This document shows, one piece after another, positions 1 to 6,653 of a stretch of DNA of 12,519 nt. The DNA is from DASQLQ01 sp035629935 (GTDB taxonomy: Bacteria; Actinomycetota; CADDZG01; WHSQ01): NCBI GenBank assembly GCA_035629935.1, contig DASQLQ010000019.1:1-12519 (forward strand). Direction: 5' to 3'. Position 1 is the stretch's first letter. Each line of letters begins with the position of its first letter. The position numbers were made by a program, and so were the translations under genes. The notes beneath the pieces were generated by a model, which worked only from the letters and a program-made list of their open reading frames with translations, did not search any database and was not told the DNA's origin.

Positions 1-129
1 CCGCTCTCGGGCCTCGCCGGGGCTAACCCCGTCCAATGGATCAAGGAGAACGGCGCCCCCAAGAACGGCTGCGATGTCCAGGACATGCTCGGGGTCGTCA
101 ACGTCAAGGAGTGCGAGAGCGGCTACTAG
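1..129 (+). CDS. 3' end of an unrecognised protein (partial)
   Basis: An open frame enters from the left edge and stops with TAG at 127-129, giving 42 residues and no visible start. The visible tail contains NPVQWIKENG, then NGCDVQDMLG, and ends VKECESGY. It has two cysteines about 15 residues apart, which could form a disulfide in an exported protein, but that is inference. Codon use is GC-rich like the rest of the window, which supports a real gene. I do not recognise the family from this fragment. No clear terminator follows directly; the next possible hairpin on this strand is near 289-306. Confidence 0.6.
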   Translation, partial: PLSGLAGANPVQWIKENGAPKNGCDVQDMLGVVNVKECESGY

Positions 130-153
130 GCCTCTTTTGGGGGGGTGTGAGCA

Positions 154-171
154 TGCCCCCGGCAGGCTTCG
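154..171 (-). repeat. partial copy of tRNA-Arg 3' end (copy 1)
   Basis: This 18-base stretch matches the 3' end of the tRNA-Arg gene at 323-340 at 17 of 18 positions, covering the discriminator complement, the 3' acceptor strand and part of the T arm. No anticodon or D arm accompanies it, so it is not a functional tRNA. It starts 33 bases before a second copy at 187. Such 3'-end fragments beside a tRNA are typical of scars left by elements that integrate into tRNA 3' ends; that origin is inferred. Confidence 0.6.
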
Positions 172-186
172 CCCCGAGTGCGAGCG

Positions 187-208
187 TGCCCCCGGCAGTC
201 TTCGAACC
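187..208 (-). repeat. partial copy of tRNA-Arg 3' end (copy 2)
   Basis: These 22 bases match 323-344 of the tRNA-Arg gene at 20 of 22 positions, including the TTCGAA core of the T loop. Beyond 208 the sequence no longer follows the tRNA, so the T stem cannot close and the anticodon arm is absent. Together with copy 1 it makes two degenerate tRNA 3' ends lying downstream of the intact tRNA on the tRNA's own strand. It could be an attachment-site remnant or a decayed tRNA duplicate. Confidence 0.65.
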
Positions 209-247
209 AGGTTAGTCGCGTGGTGGGGGAAAACAACACGTTATGAC

Positions 248-273
248 GGGGTCCCGAAAGGCTGCCGGACCCC
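248..273 (-). terminator. possible terminator of the tRNA-Arg transcript
   Basis: GGGGTCC at 248-254 pairs perfectly with GGACCCC at 267-273, leaving a 12-base loop. Read on the minus strand, downstream of the tRNA, the hairpin is followed after about a dozen bases by the T-rich stretch TTGTTTT. The T run is further from the stem than in a textbook intrinsic terminator, so the call is tentative. Confidence 0.35.
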
Positions 274-288
274 CTGACTCGTCGTCCC

Positions 289-306
289 GCACGAGCGAGC
301 TCGTGC
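289..306. other. short perfect inverted repeat (hairpin)
   Basis: GCACGAGC at 289-296 and GCTCGTGC at 299-306 are exact inverted repeats separated by two bases; a realistic hairpin has a 7-bp stem and a 4-base loop. On the plus strand it is followed by CTTTCTCC, so it might weakly terminate the gene ending at 129. On the minus strand it sits 17 bases past the tRNA 3' end and could help define tRNA processing or termination. Neither role is certain. Confidence 0.3.
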
Positions 307-322
307 CTTTCTCCTCGCAGGG

Positions 323-394
323 TGCCCCCGGCAGGATTCGAACCTGCGCACCTCGCTCCGGAGGCGAGTGCTCTATCCCCTGAGCTACGGGGGC
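323..394 (-). tRNA. tRNA-Arg, anticodon CCG
   Basis: The reverse complement folds into a complete cloverleaf of 72 bases. Acceptor strands GCCCCCG (394-388) and CGGGGGC (330-324) pair fully, with discriminator A at 323. The D stem is GCTC/GAGC, the anticodon stem CTCGC/GCGAG with loop CTCCGGA, and the T stem GCAGG/CCTGC with loop TTCGAAT. The anticodon CCG reads the arginine codon CGG, which is used in the neighbouring genes. CCA is not encoded; the next bases are CCC. The gene is divergent from the response regulator, and arginyl-tRNA synthetase begins about 420 bases to its right. Confidence 0.95.
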
Positions 395-403
395 AACGCC
401 GCA

Positions 404-430
404 ACTCTAGACGCCGGTAGCATCCGGCAA
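404..430 (-). promoter_or_regulatory. probable promoter of tRNA-Arg
   Basis: On the minus strand TAGAGT (409-404) fits the -10 pattern TANNNT and would start transcription about 7 bases later, 2-3 bases before the mature tRNA 5' end at 394. TTGCCG (430-425) lies 15 bases further upstream and matches 4 of 6 bases of the TTGACA -35 consensus; this spacing is shorter than the usual 17. The box reaches the first base of the response-regulator start codon, so this promoter overlaps that of the divergent gene. Confidence 0.4.
418..423 (+). promoter_or_regulatory. possible -10 box for a leaderless response-regulator transcript
   Basis: TAGCAT fits TANNNT and ends 6 bases before the ATG at 430, so transcription would begin close to the A of the start codon. 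No Shine-Dalgarno sequence is visible upstream of this ATG, which supports leaderless translation. No recognisable -35 box is present at 16-18 bases spacing. Confidence 0.4.
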
Positions 431-801
431 TGGCTGCCGGTGCACGGATCCTCATCTGTGATGACGACCCTGCCATCCTGCGCGTGCTGCAGGTCAACCT
501 CGAGGTCGAGGGATACGAGACCCTCCTTGCCCATCATGGGGAGGAGGCGCTCAAGATCGCCGGAACGGAGAAGCCCGACCTGATCATCCTGGACATCATG
601 ATGCCGAGGATGGACGGCTACCAGACCTGCGATGCGCTGAAGGCCGATCCCGAGACGAAAGGCATCCCCGTCGTGTTCCTGTCGGCAAAGGCCCAGGACT
701 CCGATATCGAGAAGGGAAAGTCCTACGAAGTCGAGGACTACATAACCAAGCCATTCGATCCCGACACACTGATCGAGGTCGTTGAACGAGTAATCGGTTA
801 G
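430..801 (+). CDS. receiver-only response regulator (CheY-like)
   Basis: A 123-residue protein made of one phospho-receiver domain and no output domain. The acidic pocket is D11-D12 after the first strand (ILICDDDP), the phospho-acceptor is D55 in LIILDIMMPRMDG, the switch position is S85 in FLSAK, and the conserved lysine is K107 in YITKPF. All catalytic positions are therefore present, and it should accept phosphate from a histidine kinase on an aspartate. One unusual spot is GKSYEVEDY, where most relatives have a G-A-D-D-Y type segment before the YITKPF strand. With no DNA-binding domain it presumably acts by protein contact, as a phosphorelay or motility/signalling adaptor; the partner is not in the window. 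Nine bases separate it from argS, so the two are probably cotranscribed. Start chosen at ATG 430; there is no room for a longer N-terminus, because the family begins right at this strand. Confidence 0.9.
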   Translation: MAAGARILICDDDPAILRVLQVNLEVEGYETLLAHHGEEALKIAGTEKPDLIILDIMMPRMDGYQTCDALKADPETKGIPVVFLSAKAQDSDIEKGKSYEVEDYITKPFDPDTLIEVVERVIG

Positions 802-810
802 GGCGCCTCA

Positions 811-2469
811 GTGATCACCGAGAGCCTGAGCGAACTGCTGCATTCAGCGATGCAGGCTGCCGTGGACGACGGCGTCATCGAGAGCTCAGCGCTCCCCGCC
901 ATCGAGTTCGAACGACCGCGCAAGAGAGAGCACGGAGATTGGGCAACTAACGCCGCGTTGACCGCCGCGCAAGGGAAGACGAACCCGCGCGCGTTGGCGG
1001 AAGAGCTCATCAAGCGCCTTCCCGGATCGGACCTGATCGAACGGGTCGAGGTTGCCGGGCCCGGCTTCCTGAACTTCTATCTTTCGCCGACATGGCTTCA
1101 CGACGTGGTGCGCCGTGCTGCCAACGCGGGATCGGGCTTTGGACGGTCCGATCTCGGAGCAGGCAAGAAGGTCAACGTCGAGTACATCTCCGCCAATCCA
1201 ACGGGTTCGATGAACGTGGTCAACGGTAGACATGCCGCGGTGGGGGACACCATCTCCAACCTGCTCGAGGCAACCGGTCATTCCGTTGTCAGGGAGTACT
1301 ACATCAACGACGTCGGTCGGCAGATGACGTTGTTCGCGCGCTCCCTGGAAGCCCGTTATTTGCAGCGCTTCGGCCGTTCCGCCGACCTGCCCGAGGACGG
1401 CTACCAGGGCGAAGACATCACGCGCGTCGCCAACGAGATCGCCGACGAGTTGGGCGACTCATTGCTCGGGCTGCCCGAGGACGAGCGCTTGCAGAAGCTG
1501 AGGGAGGTCGGCCTTGCCAAGATGCTCGAGTCGATAAGGGCCTCCCTCGAGCGTTTCGGCACCACGTTCGATGTTTGGTTCAACGAGCACACCTTGCACG
1601 AGCGCGGCGATGTCGGGACTGTGATCGAGGCGCTTCGCGAGAAGGGATTGATCGAAGAACGCGACGGCGCGGTCTGGTTCAAGTCATCGGCGCTCGGAGA
1701 CGACAAAGACCGAGTCGTCGTCAAAGCAGACGGCGGCACCACTTACATCGCATCCGACATGCCGTATCTCGTCGACAAGTTCCGCAGAGGATTCGATCAT
1801 TTGATCTACCTCTGGGGGGCGGACCACCATGGAACGATCGCCCGTCTGCATGCAGCCGCGGACGCTCTGGCTTCAGGTCGCGAGCATGTCGAGGTGCGAC
1901 TAGTCCAGATCGTGAACCTCTTGAGAGGGGGCGAATCGGTTCGCGCCTCCAAGAGGGCCGGTGTTGTTATCCCCCTGGATGAGCTCGTGGATGAGGTTGG
2001 GGTCGATGCTGCCCGTTACACGTTCTTGACCCGTTCTCTCGAGCAGCCCGTCGATTTCGACATCGCGTTGGTCAAGGAGCAGGCGCCTGAGAACCCCGTG
2101 TATTACGTGCAGTACGCGCACGCCCGGATCTGCTCGATCTTGAGGAAGGCCGACGAGGAGGGACACACGACCGATCCCGCGCAAGCGCCGCTCGAGCGTC
2201 TCGAGCACCCGAGCGAGGACGAGTTGATGCGCAAACTCGCGTCGTTCGAGGAGGAAGTGATCGAGGCCGCGAATCGCAGATCTCCCCAACGGATCACGCG
2301 CTACGTCGAGGAACTGGCAAGCTCGTTCAGCAGCTTCTACAGGGATTGCAAGGTGATAACCGACGATGAAGGACTCACGTCGGCTCGACTCGGGCTCTGC
2401 ATCGCGACGAGATCTGTGATCGCAGCGGGCTTGGGACTCCTCGGTGTCGGTGCCCCGGAGAAGATGTGA
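811..2469 (+). CDS. argS: arginyl-tRNA synthetase
   Basis: A 552-residue class I synthetase that activates arginine with ATP and loads it onto tRNA-Arg in the cytoplasm; the length is normal for bacterial ArgRS. The order of segments is standard: an N-terminal domain to about residue 100, VEYISANPTG at 123-132, REYYINDVGRQ at 161-171, GGTTYIASDMPYL at 308-320, WGADHHGT at 335-342, the KMSKS loop as RASKR at 378-382, then GVDAARY and the helical anticodon-binding domain. The oddity is the HIGH signature: residues 135-138 are N-V-V-N, so both histidines are replaced by asparagine. The rest of the fold is well kept, which argues against a decayed gene. Start is GTG at 811 with a weak AGGG at 800-803. 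The stop codon shares its last base with the next gene's ATG. A tRNA-Arg gene lies just upstream on the other strand. Confidence 0.95.
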   Translation: MITESLSELLHSAMQAAVDDGVIESSALPAIEFERPRKREHGDWATNAALTAAQGKTNPRALAEELIKRLPGSDLIERVEVAGPGFLNFYLSPTWLHDVVRRAANAGSGFGRSDLGAGKKVNVEYISANPTGSMNVVNGRHAAVGDTISNLLEATGHSVVREYYINDVGRQMTLFARSLEARYLQRFGRSADLPEDGYQGEDITRVANEIADELGDSLLGLPEDERLQKLREVGLAKMLESIRASLERFGTTFDVWFNEHTLHERGDVGTVIEALREKGLIEERDGAVWFKSSALGDDKDRVVVKADGGTTYIASDMPYLVDKFRRGFDHLIYLWGADHHGTIARLHAAADALASGREHVEVRLVQIVNLLRGGESVRASKRAGVVIPLDELVDEVGVDAARYTFLTRSLEQPVDFDIALVKEQAPENPVYYVQYAHARICSILRKADEEGHTTDPAQAPLERLEHPSEDELMRKLASFEEEVIEAANRRSPQRITRYVEELASSFSSFYRDCKVITDDEGLTSARLGLCIATRSVIAAGLGLLGVGAPEKM

Positions 2470-3302
2470 TGGAATTCCTTCAGGTCGACGTGTTCACCGA
2501 TCATCCCTACGAAGGCAACCCTCTTGCCGTCTTCCCCGATGCAGGATCGCTATCGGGTGAACAGATGCAATCGATCGCTCGTGAGATGAATCTCTCAGAA
2601 ACAGCATTCGTCACAGGCGCTCATGGTGATGGTTACGAAGTGAGGATCTTTACTCCGGCATCGGAGCTCGAGTTTGCCGGGCACCCAACCATCGGCACGA
2701 CCTGGGCCCTGAGACATCTCGGCCGGCTCGAGGGCGACGTAGCGATCCAGAGATCCGCCGCAGGTGAGACAACGGTGCGCCGGTCGGGCGACTCGTTGTG
2801 GTTCGAGCGATCTGGCTCAGCCGAGCCCGATCGAGAAGATCGAGCTGCTCTAGCGTCCGCTCTCGGAATCGAGCCTTCAGACATCGGCTTTTCGTGGGAT
2901 GGGACCGAGTTGGCGCCGGCCTTCGCTGACGCCGGGTTGCAGCAGCTCATGGTGCCTCTCAAGGATGTCGGCGTCTTGGGTCGGAGCTCACCGGACCCCG
3001 GGCTCCTGGCCGAGGCCGGGCTCGGTGGGGCGTATTGCTTCGCTCCCTCCGCACCGGGCGAGCTGCGAGCTCGTGGGTACTGGCCTGGTTTCGGCGTCAT
3101 GGAGGACCCGGCTACCGGCTCCGCTGCTGCAGGTCTCGGTATCTATCTGGCTGATCGCCTGGGTGTCGTCGACGTTTCGGTAATCCAAGGTGTCGAGATG
3201 GGTCGGCCGTGTCACATGGGATTGCGAAGCGAAGAGGGCCGCGTTGCAGTAGGCGGGGAGTGCCGGCTGGTTCTGGAAGGACGATTAACCACTCTGCCGT
3301 AA
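2469..3302 (+). CDS. PhzF-family isomerase/epimerase
   Basis: A 277-residue protein with clear PhzF family signatures: VDVFTDHPYEGNPLAVF at 6-22, the acid/base glutamate E44 in NLSETAFV, AGHPTIGT at 70-77 and the C-terminal DPATGSAA at 213-220. The family has two halves with a diaminopimelate-epimerase-like fold. The founding member isomerises a phenazine precursor, but most members have unknown substrates, and no phenazine genes are present here. Two starts are possible: GTG 2466 and ATG 2469. I chose ATG 2469, because GGAG at 2457-2460 sits 8 bases upstream and the ATG overlaps the argS TGA by one base, indicating translational coupling. lysA begins 10 bases after the stop. The fold relationship to DapF and the position before lysA hint at an amino-acid-related substrate, but this is inference. 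Confidence 0.9.
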   Translation: MEFLQVDVFTDHPYEGNPLAVFPDAGSLSGEQMQSIAREMNLSETAFVTGAHGDGYEVRIFTPASELEFAGHPTIGTTWALRHLGRLEGDVAIQRSAAGETTVRRSGDSLWFERSGSAEPDREDRAALASALGIEPSDIGFSWDGTELAPAFADAGLQQLMVPLKDVGVLGRSSPDPGLLAEAGLGGAYCFAPSAPGELRARGYWPGFGVMEDPATGSAAAGLGIYLADRLGVVDVSVIQGVEMGRPCHMGLRSEEGRVAVGGECRLVLEGRLTTLP

Positions 3303-3305
3303 CCT
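3300..3305 (+). promoter_or_regulatory. possible -10 box before lysA
   Basis: TAACCT fits TANNNT, overlaps the stop codon of the PhzF gene, and ends 7 bases before ATG 3313. No Shine-Dalgarno sequence is visible for lysA, so a leaderless internal transcript is plausible. No good -35 box is seen at normal spacing. Confidence 0.35.
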
Positions 3306-3312
3306 TTTGGGC

Positions 3313-4614
3313 ATGCGAAGCGTGCTTCCAGAGACAGCAGAGGTCAACGATGCCGGCCGGTTGGAGATCGGCGGGATTGACACCGTCGAGCTGGCCGAGA
3401 CTTTCGGCACCCCCCTGATCGTCTTCGATCGCAAGAACCTCGAGTCGCGCGCCGCTGCATACTCAGCCTCTCTCGGCGCCGACCACGTCTTCTATGCGGG
3501 CAAAGCTCTTTGCTGCGTAGCGATCTGTGAGCTGGTCGCGTCACTCGGTCTCAACATGGACGTCTGCTCCGGGGGCGAGCTGAGCACGGCCCTAGCAGCG
3601 GGATTCCCTCCCGAGCGACTCTTGTTCCACGGGAACAACAAATCGATCGCAGAGCTCGAGCAGGCCCGGGACGCCGGTATCGGTCGGATCGTCGTGGATT
3701 CCTTCGAGGAGATCGATCGCATCGCGGAAGTTGGCGTGAAGACCAAGCTTCTGATCCGCGTGACACCCGGGGTCGAGGCCCACACGCACGAGTTCGTGCA
3801 GACCGGACAAGAAGATTCTAAGTTCGGGTTCAGCTTGGCCGACGGGATCGCGCTTGACGCCGTGAAGCGGGCCATGGAGCTTCCCGGTTGTGAGCTCACG
3901 GGTGTCCATGCACACATCGGCTCCCAGATCTTCGAGCTGACGGCGTTCGATCTCGCTATCGAACGCTTGGCCGACCTTCTCGTCGAGGCCAAGGACCGGT
4001 TCGGTTTCAGTGCGTCCGAGCTCAACATCGGCGGTGGCTTGGGGATCGCTCATACGAAAGACGAGATGACTCCCGATCCACAGGATTCGACGCGGAGGTT
4101 CCGAGAAGAGGCACAGCGCGTGTTCGAAGCCAGGGGCCTGCAGATGCCCGCGGTCTTCGTCGAGCCCGGTCGATCGTTGGTCGGTTCCTCAGCAGTCACT
4201 CTTTATCGCGTCGGGACCGTTAAGAGGATCCCTGGTGTGCGGACCTATGTCTCTGTTGACGGCGGCATGTCCGACAACATCAGGCCCGCGCTCTACGGAG
4301 CGAAGTACGAAGCGTTGCTGGCCAACCGCCCGCAGGTGCCGCACGGACCGCTCGTGACCGTGGCAGGCAAACATTGCGAGTCGGGTGACGTGCTGATCCG
4401 CGACGTTCATCTGCCCGAGGACATCTCCACGGGTGACCTGCTCTGTATCCCTGCGACGGGTGCCTATACGTACGCGCTGGCGTCGAACTACAACCGCGTG
4501 CCGAGACCCGCGATCGTGATGGTTCAAGACGGTACGCCCACAGTCATCGTGGAGCGCGAATCCACCAAGGATCTGCTCCGGCTCGACCGAAGGCTCGACG
4601 GCAGCCCTCTTTGA
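3313..4614 (+). CDS. lysA: diaminopimelate decarboxylase
   Basis: A 433-residue PLP enzyme of the alanine-racemase-like fold (type III) that decarboxylates meso-diaminopimelate to L-lysine, the last step of lysine synthesis. The PLP lysine is K64 in FYAGKAL. Further signatures are the substrate/PLP segments DVCSGGELS, HAHIGSQ around residue 200, the glycine-rich phosphate loop IGGGLGI near 239, EPGRSLV near 284, the active-site cysteine C355 in CESGD contributed across the dimer, and GAYTYALASNYN near the C-terminus. Length is normal. An in-frame TTG at 3307 would add two residues; I prefer ATG 3313 because a TANNNT box lies 7 bases before it. The gene follows the PhzF gene by 10 bases and is followed after 6 bases by the channel gene. 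Its place between argS and hom is the usual actinobacterial order. Confidence 0.96.
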   Translation: MRSVLPETAEVNDAGRLEIGGIDTVELAETFGTPLIVFDRKNLESRAAAYSASLGADHVFYAGKALCCVAICELVASLGLNMDVCSGGELSTALAAGFPPERLLFHGNNKSIAELEQARDAGIGRIVVDSFEEIDRIAEVGVKTKLLIRVTPGVEAHTHEFVQTGQEDSKFGFSLADGIALDAVKRAMELPGCELTGVHAHIGSQIFELTAFDLAIERLADLLVEAKDRFGFSASELNIGGGLGIAHTKDEMTPDPQDSTRRFREEAQRVFEARGLQMPAVFVEPGRSLVGSSAVTLYRVGTVKRIPGVRTYVSVDGGMSDNIRPALYGAKYEALLANRPQVPHGPLVTVAGKHCESGDVLIRDVHLPEDISTGDLLCIPATGAYTYALASNYNRVPRPAIVMVQDGTPTVIVERESTKDLLRLDRRLDGSPL

Positions 4615-4620
4615 CTAGTA

Positions 4621-6570
4621 ATGGCCCTTGCGGGGCGTGGTCTCCTTCGTCACCCTAGGGACGTGACCACCACCCACACCCTGCGGCAGCGGCTCCGCTA
4701 CCGCTTCGACAATCTGCTCGCGCGGGGCACCATCGCTCTGGTGCTGTGGCTGGGGCTCGCAACCCTGGCCCTCATCGCCGCCGCCGCCCTGGTCCTCATG
4801 GCCCTGGGCGTGACGTACGGCGACGTGGGTTCGGTCGGCGAGGACAGCGTCAGTTTCATCGAAGCGATGTGGGTGAGCCTCGTTCGCACACTCGACCCCG
4901 GGGTAATCGGCGCCGACGTCGCACCGGCTTTTCGGATCGTGGGGCTGATGGTGACCCTGGGCGGCATCTTCATCGTCAGCACGCTCATCGGTTTGCTCGC
5001 GACTGGTATCAGCACGAAGCTCGACGAGCTCAGGAAGGGTCGCTCGTTGGTTCTCGAATCCGGGCACACCCTGATCCTGGGTTGGTCGCCCAAGATCATC
5101 ACGATCATCTCGGAGTTGATGATCGCCAACGAGAACCAGCCCCGCTCGTCGATCGTCGTTCTGGCTCCCGAAGACAAGGTCGTGATGGAAGACGAGCTCC
5201 GAGCGCGCGTGAAGTTCAACAAACACACTCGTGTCGTCTGTCGGACCGGGAACCCTGCCGATCCGGTCGATCTCGAGATCGCAAATCCCCTCGAGGCGAA
5301 GTCGGTCGTGATCCTTGCGGGGGCCGAGGAGGGCGCCGACGCGGAGGTCGTCAAGGCAGTTCTCGCACTTCTAACCATCGACGAAGACTTCAAGAGACTG
5401 AACGTCGTTGCCGAGTTGATGGAAGAGGGCAACGCGGCCGCGCTGCGCCGAACGACAAGAGAGCGAATCTCGACGGTGGTGTCCAACGACGTCATAGCGC
5501 GCATAACGGCTCAGGTCTGCCGGCAGTCCGGCTTAAGCGCGGTGTACCAAGAGCTACTCGACTTCGACGGCGACGAGATCTATTTCGCGGCTGAGCCGCG
5601 TCTGACCGGTACAACGTTCGGGAACGCGCTGCTCGCCTACAACGACTCGTCTTTGATCGGCATCCATTTCGCCGACGGGCGGATCGAGCTCAACCCAGCC
5701 ATGTCGACCGTGCTTCAGGATGGCGACGAGGTCATCGCGATATCCGAGGATGACGACACAGTCGTCTTCTCGGGCGATATCCGCGACCACGAGCTTGGGC
5801 CTCCCGCTCGTGTCGCCGAGCCCGAGCTGGTCGAGCGCATCCTGATGATCGGCTGGAGTTTCCTCGGCCCACTGATCCTTCGGCAGCTGGATGGATACTT
5901 GGCCCCCGGGAGTCATGTGCACGTTGCGTACGATCCCGACATCGTCGGGAAAGAGTCCCCGCACAGCGACGATCGTTTCGAACATCTGACGGTCGCATCG
6001 AGTCAAGGTGACGTGACGGATCATCGAGTTCTCGAAGAGCTCCTCGTGGGAGGCAACTTCGATCATGTCATCGTCATGTGTTACCGAACGATCCCTCCGG
6101 CTAGGTCGGATGCGCGGGCGCTTATGACTCTCGTCCAATTGCGGCAGGTGCTCAGGGAGAAGGGACTCGAGGGCAAGGTCTCGATCGTCACCGAGCTTCT
6201 CGAACCTGCGGACGTGGCCCTAGCGCGTGTTGCCAATCCCGACGACTTCATCATCAGCGAGCAGCTCGTCAGCCTTCTGCTGGCGCAGCTCGCCGAGAAC
6301 CCGAAGTTGGATCCGCTCTTCCAGGACCTCTTCGATTCGGATCGGGCCGAGATGGTGCTGAAGCCGGCCTCCGCTTACGTGCCGGTGGGGGCCGAGGTCC
6401 CATTCTCCGCTGCCGTTCGGTCGGCGGCCGCTCGGGGAGAGGTGGCGATCGGCTATCGCACCGCCAAGACGAACGGGAGCCCGGTTTCGAACGTTGTCGT
6501 GAACCCCGAGAAAACCCGGGTGCTCACCTTCGGTGAGTCCGATCAGCTGATAGTGCTCACCTCTGACTGA
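4621..6570 (+). CDS. CASTOR/POLLUX-type ion channel protein with RCK-like domains
   Basis: A 649-residue membrane protein. Two hydrophobic helices at about 37-63 and 105-130 flank a pore-like loop, VSLVRTLDPGVIGAD at 85-99. A large cytoplasmic part follows with two Rossmann-like halves, one beginning HTLILGWSPKI at 149 and the other RILMIGWSFLG at 406. This is the plan of the plant CASTOR/POLLUX (DMI1) channels and their bacterial relatives, which resemble TrkA/RCK-regulated channels. The loop lacks the TVGYG potassium filter, so ion selectivity is uncertain; the plant proteins were described as potassium- or calcium-permeable. It probably forms a tetrameric inner-membrane channel gated by the RCK ring. 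The start is unsure: ATG 4621 lies 6 bases after lysA without an RBS, and GTG 4663 would remove 14 residues. A C-rich gap separates it from hom. Confidence 0.82.
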   Translation: MALAGRGLLRHPRDVTTTHTLRQRLRYRFDNLLARGTIALVLWLGLATLALIAAAALVLMALGVTYGDVGSVGEDSVSFIEAMWVSLVRTLDPGVIGADVAPAFRIVGLMVTLGGIFIVSTLIGLLATGISTKLDELRKGRSLVLESGHTLILGWSPKIITIISELMIANENQPRSSIVVLAPEDKVVMEDELRARVKFNKHTRVVCRTGNPADPVDLEIANPLEAKSVVILAGAEEGADAEVVKAVLALLTIDEDFKRLNVVAELMEEGNAAALRRTTRERISTVVSNDVIARITAQVCRQSGLSAVYQELLDFDGDEIYFAAEPRLTGTTFGNALLAYNDSSLIGIHFADGRIELNPAMSTVLQDGDEVIAISEDDDTVVFSGDIRDHELGPPARVAEPELVERILMIGWSFLGPLILRQLDGYLAPGSHVHVAYDPDIVGKESPHSDDRFEHLTVASSQGDVTDHRVLEELLVGGNFDHVIVMCYRTIPPARSDARALMTLVQLRQVLREKGLEGKVSIVTELLEPADVALARVANPDDFIISEQLVSLLLAQLAENPKLDPLFQDLFDSDRAEMVLKPASAYVPVGAEVPFSAAVRSAAARGEVAIGYRTAKTNGSPVSNVVVNPEKTRVLTFGESDQLIVLTSD

Positions 6571-6608
6571 CCCGCCCACCTCCACCACTTGGCCTCCCAC
6601 CTACCCAC
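6571..6608 (+). other. C-rich, G-poor intergenic tract (possible rut-like site)
   Basis: Directly after the channel stop codon, 38 bases contain 24 C and only 3 G on the coding strand. RNA of this composition is unstructured and resembles Rho utilisation sites. No stem-loop terminator is visible in the 83-base gap. The same gap holds TTGGCC at 6589-6594 and TAACTT at 6616-6621, whose 21-base spacing is too long for a convincing promoter. Confidence 0.35.
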
Positions 6609-6642
6609 ATCGTCGTAACTTCTTAGTAGCGACCGCTGTTTC

Positions 6643-6648
6643 GGAGGG
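6643..6648 (+). promoter_or_regulatory. Shine-Dalgarno sequence for hom
   Basis: GGAGGG ends 5 bases before the GTG at 6654 and decides that start. It is the strongest ribosome binding site in the window, in contrast to neighbouring genes that have none. Its presence implies a leadered transcript, probably reading from upstream or from a promoter in the 83-base gap. Confidence 0.8.
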
Positions 6649-6653
6649 ATTCT

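Noticed and set aside
126..497. Minus-strand open frame of 123 codons across the tRNA
   Set aside because: It spans the complete tRNA-Arg cloverleaf and the start of the response regulator and has no recognisable motif; it is a chance frame in GC-rich DNA.
1213..1224. Reading the altered HIGH motif as evidence that argS is a pseudogene
   Set aside because: The frame is uninterrupted for 552 codons, all other ArgRS segments are conserved, and the gene keeps tight operon spacing.
5554..6138. Long minus-strand open frame of 194 codons inside the channel gene
   Set aside because: The plus-strand frame encodes recognisable RCK-like segments throughout; the opposite frame is a shadow rich in Asp/Arg/Val with no family pattern.
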